Positions 33,855 through 43,648 of a stretch of DNA of 64,000 bases are shown here, piece by piece; the first letter of the stretch is position 1, and each line of letters starts with the position of its first letter. Location of the stretch: assembly GCF_000022325.1 (NCBI RefSeq), contig NC_012034.1, positions 1,382,501 to 1,446,500 of the forward strand, given 5' to 3'. The notes under the pieces are model-generated. The model did not search any database. It saw only the letters and a list, made by a program, of their open reading frames with translations, and had not been told where the DNA came from. The DNA comes from Caldicellulosiruptor bescii DSM 6725 (GTDB taxonomy: Bacteria; Bacillota; Thermoanaerobacteria; Caldicellulosiruptorales; Caldicellulosiruptoraceae). The translations under genes were made by a program, and so were the position numbers.

Positions 33855-36506
33855 ATGTACATGTCTACAGACGAGATAAGAGAAAAATTTCTCCAATTTT
33901 TCGAATCAAAAGGTCATTTGAGACTGCCAAGTTTTTCGCTTATTCCTAAAAATGATAAGAGTCTTCTTCTGATAAACGCTGGAATGGCACCATTAAAACC
34001 ATATTTTTTGGGAATTGAAGAACCTCCTCGCCGAAGGATTACCACATGCCAAAAATGCATAAGAACACCAGATATCGATAGAGTAGGTAAAACAGCAAGA
34101 CATGCTACTTTCTTTGAAATGCTGGGTAATTTTTCGTTTGGTGATTATTTCAAGAGAGAAGCTATTATCTGGGCGTGGGAGTTTGTTACAGAGGTTTTAA
34201 AACTTCCAAGAGAGAGGTTATGGGTTACAATATATGAGGAAGACGACGAGGCATTTGAAATTTGGCACAAAGAGGTAGGCTTAGAGCCAGATAGAATCAA
34301 AAGAATGGGTAAAGAGGATAACTTCTGGGAAATAGGAACAGGACCTTGCGGACCATGTTCTGAGATATACTTTGATAGAGGCGAGGAAAAGGGTTGTGGC
34401 AGGCCCACTTGCGGTATCGGATGTGATTGTGACAGATTTGTTGAGTTCTGGAATCTTGTTTTTACTCAGTTTGATAAGGATGAAAATGGTGTATACCACA
34501 GGTTAAAAAATCCAAATATTGACACAGGTATGGGGCTTGAGAGAATTGCAGCAATTATGCAAGAGGTTGACTCTCTTTTTGACATTGATATAGTGAAGGC
34601 TATTCGTGACAAGGTATGTGAAGTCACAGGCTATGACTACGGAAAAGATGCAGAAAAAGATGTATCGGTTCGTGTCATCACAGACCATATTCGCGGCACA
34701 GTGTTCATGATTGGTGATGGTATTTTGCCTTCAAACGAAGGAAGAGGGTATGTCTTGAGAAGGCTTATAAGGCGTGCTGCACGACACGGTAGGATGCTTG
34801 GTAAAAAAGAAGCGTTCCTGCACCTCATTGTAGACACGGTTGTAGAGTCTTACAAAAATCCGTATCCGGAACTTGTTCAAAAAGCTGAGTATATAAAGAA
34901 AGTGCTCTATAACGAGGAGAGCAGGTTCAATCAGACAATTGATGTTGGGCTTGAGATACTTGAGAGTGAGATTGAGAAGCTTAAAAAGAACAAGGAAACA
35001 GTTTTAAATGGTGAAATTGCATTTAAGATGTACGACACTTACGGATTTCCTCTTGACCTCACAAAAGAGATAGCTGCAGAAAAGGGGATTATTATTGACC
35101 AAGAGAGATTTGATGAGCTTATGCAGCAGCAAAAGGAAAGGGCAAGAGCTGCTCAAAAAGAACTTGAAAATGCTGGGTGGAAGGATATAAACATTGTCAT
35201 TGATGAGGATATTGAAACAATTTTTGTTGGTTATGATACTTTAAAACAAGAGGCGAAGATACTAAAGATTTTTCTGGACAATGAAGAACCAGCATATGCA
35301 AAAGAGGAAGATGTGTGTTTTGTTATCTTAGACAAAACTCCTTTTTATGCAGAAAGTGGTGGACAAGTTGCAGATAAGGGCATTTTAGAAGGTGAAGGAG
35401 TTTTAGCAGAGGTTTTAGATGTCAAGAAAGGACCAAGGGGAACAATTCTTCATAAGGTAAAAGTTTTAAAAGGTGAGATAACTGTTTTGTCAAGTGTGGT
35501 TGCTAAAGTGGACGAAGAGCTAAGACTTGCTGCGATGAAGAACCATACAGCAACACATCTTTTGCACAGTGCACTAAGGAAAATATTGGGACAACACGCA
35601 CAACAAAGTGGTTCACAGGTTACCCCTGACAGACTCAGATTTGACTTTGCTCATTATGAGCCACTGTCCGAGGAGCAGCTAATTGAAATTGAAGAGATGG
35701 TCAATAACATTATTCAACAGGCTATCCCTGTTGAAAAGATTGTAACAGATTTGGACAGTGCTTTGAGGATGGGTGCAACTGCTCTGTTTGACGAGAAGTA
35801 TTCAAATGTGGTAAGGGTTATAAAAATAGGCGATTTTAGTATGGAACTGTGCGGTGGAACACATGTGGATAACACGGGTCAGATAGGAATGTTTAAGATA
35901 ATATCTGAGTCGAGTGTAGCTGCAGGTGTTAGAAGAATTGAGGCAATTACTGGAAACAAGGTCTATGAGTTTATTCTAAATACTCAGCAGACGTTAAAAC
36001 AGTTAAGAAGCAAAGTGAAAGCCAGCACTGATTCTGAGATAATATCGAAGATAGAACAGCTTGAGAACAAAATAAAGAACCTTGAAGTCGAGATAGAGAA
36101 ATATAAACTTTTGGTTGTTGAAAATGAACTTTCATCGCTTTTTGGTAAAGCGGTTGATTATGGTGAGTTCAAGTTGATTGTAAACAGAAAAAAGACTGAC
36201 GATATGGATTATGTAAAACTTCTTACTGACAAGATTAAAGAAAAAGATTCAAAAGCAATTGTGCTCAATATCTTAGAGCAGAGTAGTAAGGTTACTGTAC
36301 TCATGTCATGTTCAAAAGAGGCAGTTAAAAAGGGAGTTGATTGTGGAAAAGTGGTAAAAGAAATATGCTCAGTGCTTGGTGGAAAAGGCGGTGGAAGACC
36401 AGATTTTGCCCAAGGCGGTGGAAATGATATATCGAAGATAGATATGGCAGTGCAGACAGCTGAGAATATTTTGAAAGATATATTAAAGGGGAGTGCTCAA
36501 AAATGA
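33855..36506 (+). CDS. alaS: Alanyl-tRNA synthetase
   Basis: 883 residues, full length. Class II catalytic core at the N-terminus ('FFESKGHLRLPSFSL', 'TCQKCIRTPDIDRVG', 'HATFFEMLGNFSFGDYFK'), the editing domain with metal ligands in 'HTATHLLH' and 'CGGTHV', and the C-terminal C-Ala/DHHA1 domain ending 'GGKGGGRPDFAQGG'. It charges tRNA-Ala and clears Ser/Gly mischarging. The AAAGGAAAGG site lies before the start. Overlaps the HIT gene by four bases. Confidence 0.97.
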   Translation: MYMSTDEIREKFLQFFESKGHLRLPSFSLIPKNDKSLLLINAGMAPLKPYFLGIEEPPRRRITTCQKCIRTPDIDRVGKTARHATFFEMLGNFSFGDYFKREAIIWAWEFVTEVLKLPRERLWVTIYEEDDEAFEIWHKEVGLEPDRIKRMGKEDNFWEIGTGPCGPCSEIYFDRGEEKGCGRPTCGIGCDCDRFVEFWNLVFTQFDKDENGVYHRLKNPNIDTGMGLERIAAIMQEVDSLFDIDIVKAIRDKVCEVTGYDYGKDAEKDVSVRVITDHIRGTVFMIGDGILPSNEGRGYVLRRLIRRAARHGRMLGKKEAFLHLIVDTVVESYKNPYPELVQKAEYIKKVLYNEESRFNQTIDVGLEILESEIEKLKKNKETVLNGEIAFKMYDTYGFPLDLTKEIAAEKGIIIDQERFDELMQQQKERARAAQKELENAGWKDINIVIDEDIETIFVGYDTLKQEAKILKIFLDNEEPAYAKEEDVCFVILDKTPFYAESGGQVADKGILEGEGVLAEVLDVKKGPRGTILHKVKVLKGEITVLSSVVAKVDEELRLAAMKNHTATHLLHSALRKILGQHAQQSGSQVTPDRLRFDFAHYEPLSEEQLIEIEEMVNNIIQQAIPVEKIVTDLDSALRMGATALFDEKYSNVVRVIKIGDFSMELCGGTHVDNTGQIGMFKIISESSVAAGVRRIEAITGNKVYEFILNTQQTLKQLRSKVKASTDSEIISKIEQLENKIKNLEVEIEKYKLLVVENELSSLFGKAVDYGEFKLIVNRKKTDDMDYVKLLTDKIKEKDSKAIVLNILEQSSKVTVLMSCSKEAVKKGVDCGKVVKEICSVLGGKGGGRPDFAQGGGNDISKIDMAVQTAENILKDILKGSAQK

Positions 36507-36847
36507 GTGAATGTATCTTTTGTAAAATCTTAAATAAAGAAATTCAATCTGAGATTGTGTATGAAGACGAGCTTGTTTGTGCTTTTAAAGACATAAATCC
36601 CACTGCACCCGTGCACATCCTTATTGTTCCTAAGACACATATAGAAAATTTAAATGATGTACAGCAGCACCACAAAGAACTTATAGGTCATGTATTTGTT
36701 GTAGCAAAAGAATTGGCAAAAAAGTTTGAAATTGATGAAAAAGGATATAGAATTGTGGTAAACTGTGGAGCTGATGGTGGCCAGACTATTGACCATTTGC
36801 ATTTTCACTTACTTGGCGGCAGAAAATTTTCCTGGCCAGCTGGTTAA
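36503..36847 (+). CDS. HIT-family hydrolase (HinT-like)
   Basis: 114 residues with 'CIFCKILNKEI' at the N-terminus and the histidine triad 'HLHFHLLGG' at the C-terminus. HinT proteins hydrolyse phosphoramidates including aminoacyl-AMP, which fits its coupling to alaS. The start overlaps the alaS stop in ATGA form. The two CxxC-type cysteines may bind zinc. Confidence 0.93.
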   Translation: MSECIFCKILNKEIQSEIVYEDELVCAFKDINPTAPVHILIVPKTHIENLNDVQQHHKELIGHVFVVAKELAKKFEIDEKGYRIVVNCGADGGQTIDHLHFHLLGGRKFSWPAG

Positions 36848-36886
36848 ATAAACAATTTGTTTGGGCAATAATAAAGGAGTATGGTT

Positions 36887-37678
36887 TTGCAAATGGAAGT
36901 TGGAATTTTTGTAAATTTTCAAAAAGAACGTAGCAGTGAGATCTTAGAAAATATTGTATCCATTTTTAACCAGAACGGCGTTAATTGGCTACTGGTAAAT
37001 GAAGAGAACAAAAAAACCAAAAATTTTGACCTCCTTATCACAATAGGAGGAGATGGCACACTTCTGAATGTGGTTGAAAAGGCCTCGAAAGAAGCAACAC
37101 CAGTTCTTGCCATTAACTGTGGAAGGCTGGGGTATCTTACTGAAGAGGTAGGAGATGATATTGAAAAGGCAATTTTCAATCTGTTAAAAAAAGAGTATTT
37201 TATTGAAGAGAGACACATTGTTGAAGCAAAGGTAAAAGAGAAGGTTTTCTTTGCTCTGAACGATGTTTGTATTGTCAGAAATACTTTTAACATAGTGGAC
37301 CTGTGTCTTTACATTGACGGTGTGTTTGCCCAGGAGTATAGAAGTGACGGTATTATAGTTGCAACAGCTACTGGGTCGACTGCATATTCACTTTCGGCAG
37401 GTGGACCTATAGTTGAGCCACAGCTGGGGGTGATTTTAGTCACCCCTATTTGTCCTCATTCTTTGAGTTCAAGAAGTCTTGTACTTGGCAGCGCAAGAAC
37501 TATAAAAGTGGAAAATTCATCTTCTGAAAATGTTCAGGTAGTAGTAGATGGCAGATTTGTAGATGAGCTTGCGCCAGAAGAATTTGTTGAATGTAAGATT
37601 TCTCAACACAATTTAAAACTTATAAGGCTTAAGCAAAGGAACTTTTATGAAATTCTTAGAGAAAAAATAAAAGAGTAA
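36887..37678 (+). CDS. nadK: NAD kinase
   Basis: About 263 residues. 'ITIGGDGTLLNVVEKA', 'INCGRLGYLTEE' and 'ATATGSTAYSLSAGGPI' are the three NAD kinase motifs. It makes NADP from NAD and ATP. Start: TTG 36887 stands seven bases after AAAGGAG; the ATG at 36881 is too close and the ATG at 36893 is also possible. First gene of nadK-argR-recN-spoIVB-spo0A, an order kept throughout Firmicutes. Confidence 0.95.
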   Translation: MQMEVGIFVNFQKERSSEILENIVSIFNQNGVNWLLVNEENKKTKNFDLLITIGGDGTLLNVVEKASKEATPVLAINCGRLGYLTEEVGDDIEKAIFNLLKKEYFIEERHIVEAKVKEKVFFALNDVCIVRNTFNIVDLCLYIDGVFAQEYRSDGIIVATATGSTAYSLSAGGPIVEPQLGVILVTPICPHSLSSRSLVLGSARTIKVENSSSENVQVVVDGRFVDELAPEEFVECKISQHNLKLIRLKQRNFYEILREKIKE

Positions 37679-37706
37679 TATAAAAGGATAGAGGTGAAAT
37701 TTTGCT

Positions 37707-38165
37707 ATGAAATCTGAGAGACAACAGAAGATTTTAGAAATAATTCAAAATGAAGATATAGAAACACAGGAAGAGCTTGTTGAAAGACTCAAGGCACTTG
37801 GATATGATGTGACACAGGCTACGGTCTCAAGAGATATAAAAGAGCTAAGACTTACCAAAGTTTTGACTGAAACAGGAAAGTACAAATATGCAGTTTTATC
37901 AGGTCCAGAAGCAAATATTACCGAAAAACTTATCAAGGTCTTTTCTGAGTCAATAGTCAAATATGACACTGCTGATAACTTGGTTATTATAAAGACAATT
38001 ACAGGTGCTGCACAGGGTGCTGCTGCTGCCATTGATTCGTTGAGTTGGCCTGAGGTTGTGGGAACAATTGCAGGTGATGATACCATTTTCATAGCAACTA
38101 AAGGCAGTGCAGCAGCTGATAAGATAGTTGAGAGGATAAAAGCTATAATAAGCCAAGGTGAGTAG
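37707..38165 (+). CDS. argR: Arginine repressor ArgR/AhrC
   Basis: 152 residues. The N-terminal winged helix contains 'TQATVSRDIKELRLTKV', and the C-terminal hexamerisation/arginine-binding domain has 'AAAIDSLSWPEVVGTIAGDDTIFI'. Represses arginine synthesis and activates catabolism when arginine binds. GAGGTG site upstream. Here it may also touch the arginine-derived polyamine genes speB/speE, but no ARG box was found. Confidence 0.95.
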   Translation: MKSERQQKILEIIQNEDIETQEELVERLKALGYDVTQATVSRDIKELRLTKVLTETGKYKYAVLSGPEANITEKLIKVFSESIVKYDTADNLVIIKTITGAAQGAAAAIDSLSWPEVVGTIAGDDTIFIATKGSAAADKIVERIKAIISQGE

Positions 38166-38170
38166 ATATC

Positions 38171-39826
38171 ATGTTAAAAAGATTATTAATCGAAAATATT
38201 GCTATAATTGATAGACTTGACATTGAATTTGACAAAGGTCTGACTATACTAACAGGTGAAACTGGTGCAGGTAAATCTATTATCATTGATTCTTTATCTT
38301 TGCTTTTTGGAACAAAATTCAAAAAAGAAATTATAAGAACAGGATGTACAAAGGCCTGCGTATCTGCAGTTTTTGAAATCGAAAAAAAGAGTACTATTGA
38401 GAGATTGACTCAGATGGGAATTTCTCTTGAAGACAATTATTTGATTGTTAGTCGTGAAGTGTACAGCAGTGGCAAAAACATCTGCAGGGTTAACAATCAG
38501 TTTGTATTACTCTCAACATTAAGAGAAATAACTAAGCATATATTTGAAATTCATGGCCAGAATGAGACTCATCTTTTAAACGATAAAAGGATTCAACTTT
38601 TGTACATAGATAGGTTCTGTGGGAGAGAACTTGAAGAGTTAAAAGCTGAATATAAGGATTTGTACCATGATTACCAAGAGAAAAAAAGGCTTTATGAACA
38701 GATAATAACAAAAGAAGAAGAGCGGGAAAGACAACTTGATTTACTAAACTACCAAATAAATGAGATTGAAAGCGTAAAACCCCAAATAGGTGAGGATACA
38801 GAGCTTGAAAAAAGAAAAGAGATTATCCAAAACAGCTGGAAACTCAAGCACAACAGTGAAAAAATGCTTGATACTATCAATAATACAATTATAGACTCTC
38901 TTGAGATGTGTATCAGACTTGCTAACGAAAATTCAAGGTTTGACAAGGAATTTGAGGCAATATCTGAAAGACTGAACAACGTGTATTATGAAATAGAAGA
39001 CATCTCATTTTCTATATCCAAAAAAAGCCAGAGCTACGAATTGAATAAAGATGAAATAGAACAAATAGTGGACAGACTTGATAAAATAAACAGATTAAAG
39101 AAGAAATATGGAAGCACAATCGAAAAGATACTGGAGTACAGAAAAAATTTATTAGAAGAGAGGGAAAAAATTAGGAGTAGTAGCGAACAAGCTTTTGAAC
39201 TAAAAGAGTATTTGAGCAAAACTAAAGAAAGACTTGAGGAAATTTCTAAGAAGATGTCGAATATCAGGCGGAGAAAATCTGAGGAGTTTGAAAAAAAGGT
39301 ATTAGAGATACTTTCCCAACTTGAAATGAAGAATGTAAGTTTTTATATTAATTTTCTTGAAAGAGAGCTTTACGAAGAAGGAATTGACGAAGTAGAATTT
39401 TTGATATCAACAAACGTTGGTCAGCAGCTAAAGCCACTTTCTACAATTGCTTCAGGCGGGGAACTTTCAAGAATAATGCTTGCAATAAAATCTATTGTGG
39501 CAGAAAAAGACGATATAGAGCTGATTATCTTTGATGAGATAGATAGCGGACTGAGTGGAGTTGTTGCCAACAGACTTGCAAAACTTTTAAAAGAACTATC
39601 AAAGAAACACCAAATTATATGTATTACGCATTTGCCCCAGGTTGCTGCTGCCGCAGATACACATTATTACGTATATAAAGAAGTTAAAGATAATTTTACA
39701 ATCTCAAATATCAAAAAGCTTGAAGGGAATGAACAGTTAAGAGAGATTGCCAGAATGTTTTCTGGAGAAAATGTTACAGAAAGTTCTCTTCTTCATGCAA
39801 AGCAGTTAAAATCTCAGTTTATTTGA
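38171..39826 (+). CDS. recN: DNA repair protein RecN
   Basis: 551 residues. SMC-like ATPase: Walker A 'GETGAGKSIIIDSL', long coiled coil from about 150 to 380, ABC signature 'ASGGELSRIMLA' and Walker B 'ELIIFDEIDSGLSG'. Acts in double-strand break repair. Five bases after argR. Confidence 0.96.
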   Translation: MLKRLLIENIAIIDRLDIEFDKGLTILTGETGAGKSIIIDSLSLLFGTKFKKEIIRTGCTKACVSAVFEIEKKSTIERLTQMGISLEDNYLIVSREVYSSGKNICRVNNQFVLLSTLREITKHIFEIHGQNETHLLNDKRIQLLYIDRFCGRELEELKAEYKDLYHDYQEKKRLYEQIITKEEERERQLDLLNYQINEIESVKPQIGEDTELEKRKEIIQNSWKLKHNSEKMLDTINNTIIDSLEMCIRLANENSRFDKEFEAISERLNNVYYEIEDISFSISKKSQSYELNKDEIEQIVDRLDKINRLKKKYGSTIEKILEYRKNLLEEREKIRSSSEQAFELKEYLSKTKERLEEISKKMSNIRRRKSEEFEKKVLEILSQLEMKNVSFYINFLERELYEEGIDEVEFLISTNVGQQLKPLSTIASGGELSRIMLAIKSIVAEKDDIELIIFDEIDSGLSGVVANRLAKLLKELSKKHQIICITHLPQVAAAADTHYYVYKEVKDNFTISNIKKLEGNEQLREIARMFSGENVTESSLLHAKQLKSQFI

Positions 39827-39902
39827 AGTATTCAAGAATATTTTAAGAGGGTAGTGGAGAGGATAATTTATTAGAAATTTTAAATTGACAGGTGTTAAAC
39901 AA

Positions 39903-41144
39903 TTGAAAAAACTGGCGGGTGGACTTTTTCTTTTCTATATTCTAATTACCACCTTTTTAGTCATCTATCTTTACATTACTCCTGATTGTCTTACTTGTTA
40001 CAGCTCAGACAAAGCTATTACTATTAAAACTCCTATTTTTGTTAATGTTAATCTAAGTCCTTCAAATGTTCAAACCAGAACACAAATAAAATTTCTTTAC
40101 AGAACAAATAAGATTTATATTCCAAAGAAGCATTCTTCAGTTTTATGCGAGCTAAAAATTGGTACAATACCGCTCAAAAAGGTAAGAATCTCTATTCTTG
40201 AATCAAACAAGGTCTGGGTTTCTGGGAAATTTATAGGAATCAAGCTTATGACAGATGGAATACTTGTTATAGGATATTCTTACGTAAGTAATGGTAGTAA
40301 TTCAACTTCACGAGTTCCTGCAAAAGAAGCAGGTATCCAAATAGGTGATAAGATTGTATATGTAAATGGGCTGAAGGTAAAAGACTGCAATCAGCTTTTT
40401 AAAATCATAAACTCATCAGGTGGCAAGTCCTTAGTTTTTGTAATCAAAAGAGGACAAACCTATAAACAGTTCAAAGTAAAACCACTTCTAAGTAACGAAG
40501 GTGTATACAAAATAGGACTGTGGGTCAGGGATGGTACAAGTGGCATTGGAACAGTTACATTTGTAGATACCAAAAGAAAGGTTTTTGGTGCTCTTGGCCA
40601 TGGTATATCAGACATAGACACAGGTATTCTTCTGGATGTGAAAGAGGGACAAATTTATTCAGCCGAAATAGTTGATATAAGAAAAAACGATAAAAGTGAG
40701 ATTGGCGAAGTTGTTGGCAAAATCAATGAAAACTGTGTAGTTGGCGATGTGATTATTAATACTCCATACGGGATTTATGGTAAAATAATTCAAAATGGTT
40801 TTTGGGATAGCCTTCAAAGTATCGAGATTGCCCGACTTCAGGATATTCACGTAGGTAGTGCATATATTTTAAGTGAAGTTTCAGGGAATATTGAAAAGTT
40901 TGAAATAAAAATAGAAAGAATTTTGCCTCTTTATAGAAATTCGACAAAAGCATTTGTTATAAGGATTACTGATAAAAGACTTCTTCAGCTCACATCTGGA
41001 ATTGTTCAAGGAATGAGTGGCTCTCCAATTATTCAGGATAATAAACTTGTCGGAGCTATTACTCATGTTTTTTTGCAAGAACCAGAAAGAGGATACGGTG
41101 TTTTTATTGATAATATGCTAAATATCACAAAATATATCAAATAA
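39903..41144 (+). CDS. spoIVB: SpoIVB-type PDZ serine peptidase (S55)
   Basis: 413 residues from TTG 39903, which has AGGTG eight bases upstream. N-terminal membrane anchor, PDZ domain at about 110-200 ('AGIQIGDKIVYVNGLKV') and the S55 peptidase domain with His233 in 'GHGISD' and Ser374 in 'GMSGSPI', close to Bacillus His236 and Ser378. In spore formers it activates SpoIVFB in the sigma-K checkpoint. Caldicellulosiruptor is described as non-sporulating, so the intact active site suggests another retained role or a cryptic pathway. Confidence 0.9.
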   Translation: MKKLAGGLFLFYILITTFLVIYLYITPDCLTCYSSDKAITIKTPIFVNVNLSPSNVQTRTQIKFLYRTNKIYIPKKHSSVLCELKIGTIPLKKVRISILESNKVWVSGKFIGIKLMTDGILVIGYSYVSNGSNSTSRVPAKEAGIQIGDKIVYVNGLKVKDCNQLFKIINSSGGKSLVFVIKRGQTYKQFKVKPLLSNEGVYKIGLWVRDGTSGIGTVTFVDTKRKVFGALGHGISDIDTGILLDVKEGQIYSAEIVDIRKNDKSEIGEVVGKINENCVVGDVIINTPYGIYGKIIQNGFWDSLQSIEIARLQDIHVGSAYILSEVSGNIEKFEIKIERILPLYRNSTKAFVIRITDKRLLQLTSGIVQGMSGSPIIQDNKLVGAITHVFLQEPERGYGVFIDNMLNITKYIK

Positions 41145-41162
41145 ATTTATTTAAAAATACTA

Positions 41163-41189
41163 AAAGGAAGTTTCGGTTAGCTGTTGAAT
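41163..41189 (+). promoter_or_regulatory. Putative sigma-H promoter of spo0A with overlapping 0A-like box
   Basis: AAAGGAAGT (41163-41171) fits the sigma-H -35 RWAGGAxxT and TGAAT (41185-41189) fits the -10 HGAAT, with 13 bases between (14 is typical). TGTTGAA at 41182-41188 differs by one base from the 0A box TGTCGAA. The arrangement resembles the sporulation promoter of Bacillus spo0A. Confidence 0.5.
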
Positions 41190-41225
41190 TTTTATGTATA
41201 TAACACATCAAAATGAGGGAGATAT

Positions 41226-42029
41226 ATGGAAAAGTTAAAAGTAGTGATTGCAGATGATAACAGACAATTTAACATGCTTTTAACAGAAGTTTTCAATTCC
41301 CAGCCAGATTTTTTGGTGGTTGGTAATTCTTACGATGGTATTGAAACCTTAAAAGTTGTTGAAGAAAAGAAACCGGACCTTTTGATGCTGGATATCATAA
41401 TGCCGTACCTTGATGGAATTGGTGTAATAGAAAATCTTTCAAGTGTGGAAAAACGCCCAAACATAATTGTCATATCTGCAGTTGGTCAGGAAAATATTTC
41501 GCAAAAAGCAATTAATATGGGAGCTCTATACTACTTTGTTAAACCTTTTGATTTGAATATTATGATAGAAAGAGTGAGACAACTTTTAATCAGTACATCT
41601 TCAAAGTCAGAGACTGCAGAGATAAATTTTTCAAAACCTGCCGAGAAAAAACCTGTAAGCGAATTAGACATAGAAGCCGAGGTCACAGAAATTCTAAAAG
41701 AGGTTGGAATTCCTGCACATGTGAGAGGGTATCAATTTTTGAGAGATGCAATTGTTTTAGCCACTATGGATGCAGACCTTTTAAATGGTATCACAAAGGT
41801 TTTGTACCCTATGATTGCAGAGAAATACAACACCACACCAACCAGAGTGGAAAGAGCAATAAGACATGCAATAGAGATTTCAGCAACAAGGGGCAAGGCA
41901 GAAACACTTTATAAATATTTCGGGTATTCCACGTCACAGGATAAAGGAAAGCCTACTAACGCTGAATTTATAGCCATGATAAGCGACAAGTTAAGACTCA
42001 AGATAAAGAAGTCTTCCCAAGCAAAATAA
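41226..42029 (+). CDS. spo0A: Sporulation master response regulator Spo0A
   Basis: 267 residues. Receiver domain with acidic pocket D10-D11 and phospho-acceptor D56 ('LMLDIIMPYLDG'), Lys in 'YYFVKPFD', then a linker and the Spo0A DNA-binding domain with 'IPAHVRGYQFLRDAI' and 'NTTPTRVERAIRHAIE'. Complete and apparently functional. GAGGGAG precedes the ATG. In the genus it may control biofilm, stationary-phase or metabolism genes rather than spores; that is inference. Confidence 0.96.
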   Translation: MEKLKVVIADDNRQFNMLLTEVFNSQPDFLVVGNSYDGIETLKVVEEKKPDLLMLDIIMPYLDGIGVIENLSSVEKRPNIIVISAVGQENISQKAINMGALYYFVKPFDLNIMIERVRQLLISTSSKSETAEINFSKPAEKKPVSELDIEAEVTEILKEVGIPAHVRGYQFLRDAIVLATMDADLLNGITKVLYPMIAEKYNTTPTRVERAIRHAIEISATRGKAETLYKYFGYSTSQDKGKPTNAEFIAMISDKLRLKIKKSSQAK

Positions 42030-42103
42030 ACGAGGATTTAAAACAGGATAATTTACATACACTTTTAATATGGAACAACAATTTGATGTGAAAGCTTAAG
42101 TTT

Positions 42104-43648
42104 ATGAAAAAAGGATTAATATATTCAGCAATCATCTTAACAGTGGGGTCACTTTTTGCAAAGTTTGTTGGTGTATTTTTAAAACTTCCTCTTATAAATA
42201 TTGTTGGCGATTATGGGATAGGGTTGTATCAGCTGCCTTATCCCATTTATACTACAGTTTTGACTTTTACAATGACAGGTTTTTCACTCGCAGTATCAAA
42301 ACAGATTTCCTCCTCTCATGCAGAAAAAGATTACAGGGCTTGTAAACTCACATTTTACACAAGTTTGATTGTTATAACAGCTATTTCTTTTATATTTTCA
42401 CTTGCATATGTGTTTTTATCCAAAAAGATTATAGAAATCTTCAAGTGGCCACAAGAGGCTTATATTCCATACTTGTCGTTAGCACCTGCACTTTTTCTTG
42501 TCTCTGTACAATCATCATACAGAGGGTATTTTAACGGTGTCAAAAAGATGACTATTGTTTCAATCTCGCAAATAATAGAGTCGATAGGACGAGTTTGCTT
42601 TGGCCTTTTGATATGCATTTTTCTCTTAAAAAAAGGGGTGCACTTTTCGGTTGCAGGGGCACTTGCAGGAAGCAGTATGGGAGCTTTATTTTCTTTAATC
42701 TATCTTGTTTTTGCTTTGCAAAAAGATGAGATTATAAATAATACCAAAAACAATACCGAAAATAAAGAAGTATACCGTGATATAATCTTAGAATCTAAAA
42801 ATATTCTTTTGCTTACTATTTATTTTTCACTGTCGTCATTTTTGATGTCAGTAATATCAATTGTTGACTCTTTGCTTTTTCCATATTTCATGCATATAAG
42901 AGGGTATCAGGATAGAATAATCTCACAGCTGTTTGGAATATTTTCAGGAAAGGCAATGACTCTCATACATGTGCCACTTACATTCAGTGTGTCAATGGCT
43001 GTGAGCATAGTTTCATATGTTGTGGCTGCAAAACAGCAAAAAGAAAAAACAGAGCTCATTTGCACTGCTTTTGAGTACATCATTCTTGTGACACTACCTT
43101 GTTGTGCAGCGTTTTATTTTTTCTCTGATACCATATTCAAAATTGTATTTTTCAACGCTGCAACAGGGGATAGCGTGCTAAAAATCTCTGCTTTTCTTAC
43201 CATCTTAATCTCTCTTGTTCAGTTTACAACGTCGGTGCTGCAAGCAACTGGACATTTTGTAGCACCTGTAAAAAGTATCCTGACGGGTTTGATTATAAAG
43301 ATTATATGCATGTTTGTGTTTATTGTAATATACAATCTAAACATATCAGGGCTTGTCTTAGCTAATATCATGTGTTACTTTGTGGTGTTTGTGATAAACT
43401 TAGATAAGTTAAAATCCTTTAGTTTTGCCCATTTTAATATGCTAAAGATGTTTTATATTGTCCTTTCAAGTGTTATAATGGTTATTGTAGGCAGAGCAAT
43501 ACTTAACATTCTCAAATCCTCTGTCTTTATCGAAGGTGTAGTTATGATAACTTGTTGTGTATGTGTATATTTTATGTGTACATTTGTATTCGGTATTTTG
43601 AAGGTTTCAACAATAAAGGAATTTATACTTGAGGTGAAAAGAAAATGA
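42104..43648 (+). CDS. SpoVB/MurJ-like polysaccharide flippase (MOP superfamily)
   Basis: 514 residues with about 14 predicted membrane helices. 'GIGLYQLPYPIYTTVLTF' and 'GYFNGVKKM' are typical of the SpoVB/YtgP group, a MurJ-like lipid II or spore cortex precursor flippase. It follows spo0A by 74 bases and is coupled to proC (four-base overlap). The site before the ATG is weak. Could serve vegetative wall synthesis. Related flippases with WzX function are an alternative. Confidence 0.85.
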   Translation: MKKGLIYSAIILTVGSLFAKFVGVFLKLPLINIVGDYGIGLYQLPYPIYTTVLTFTMTGFSLAVSKQISSSHAEKDYRACKLTFYTSLIVITAISFIFSLAYVFLSKKIIEIFKWPQEAYIPYLSLAPALFLVSVQSSYRGYFNGVKKMTIVSISQIIESIGRVCFGLLICIFLLKKGVHFSVAGALAGSSMGALFSLIYLVFALQKDEIINNTKNNTENKEVYRDIILESKNILLLTIYFSLSSFLMSVISIVDSLLFPYFMHIRGYQDRIISQLFGIFSGKAMTLIHVPLTFSVSMAVSIVSYVVAAKQQKEKTELICTAFEYIILVTLPCCAAFYFFSDTIFKIVFFNAATGDSVLKISAFLTILISLVQFTTSVLQATGHFVAPVKSILTGLIIKIICMFVFIVIYNLNISGLVLANIMCYFVVFVINLDKLKSFSFAHFNMLKMFYIVLSSVIMVIVGRAILNILKSSVFIEGVVMITCCVCVYFMCTFVFGILKVSTIKEFILEVKRK

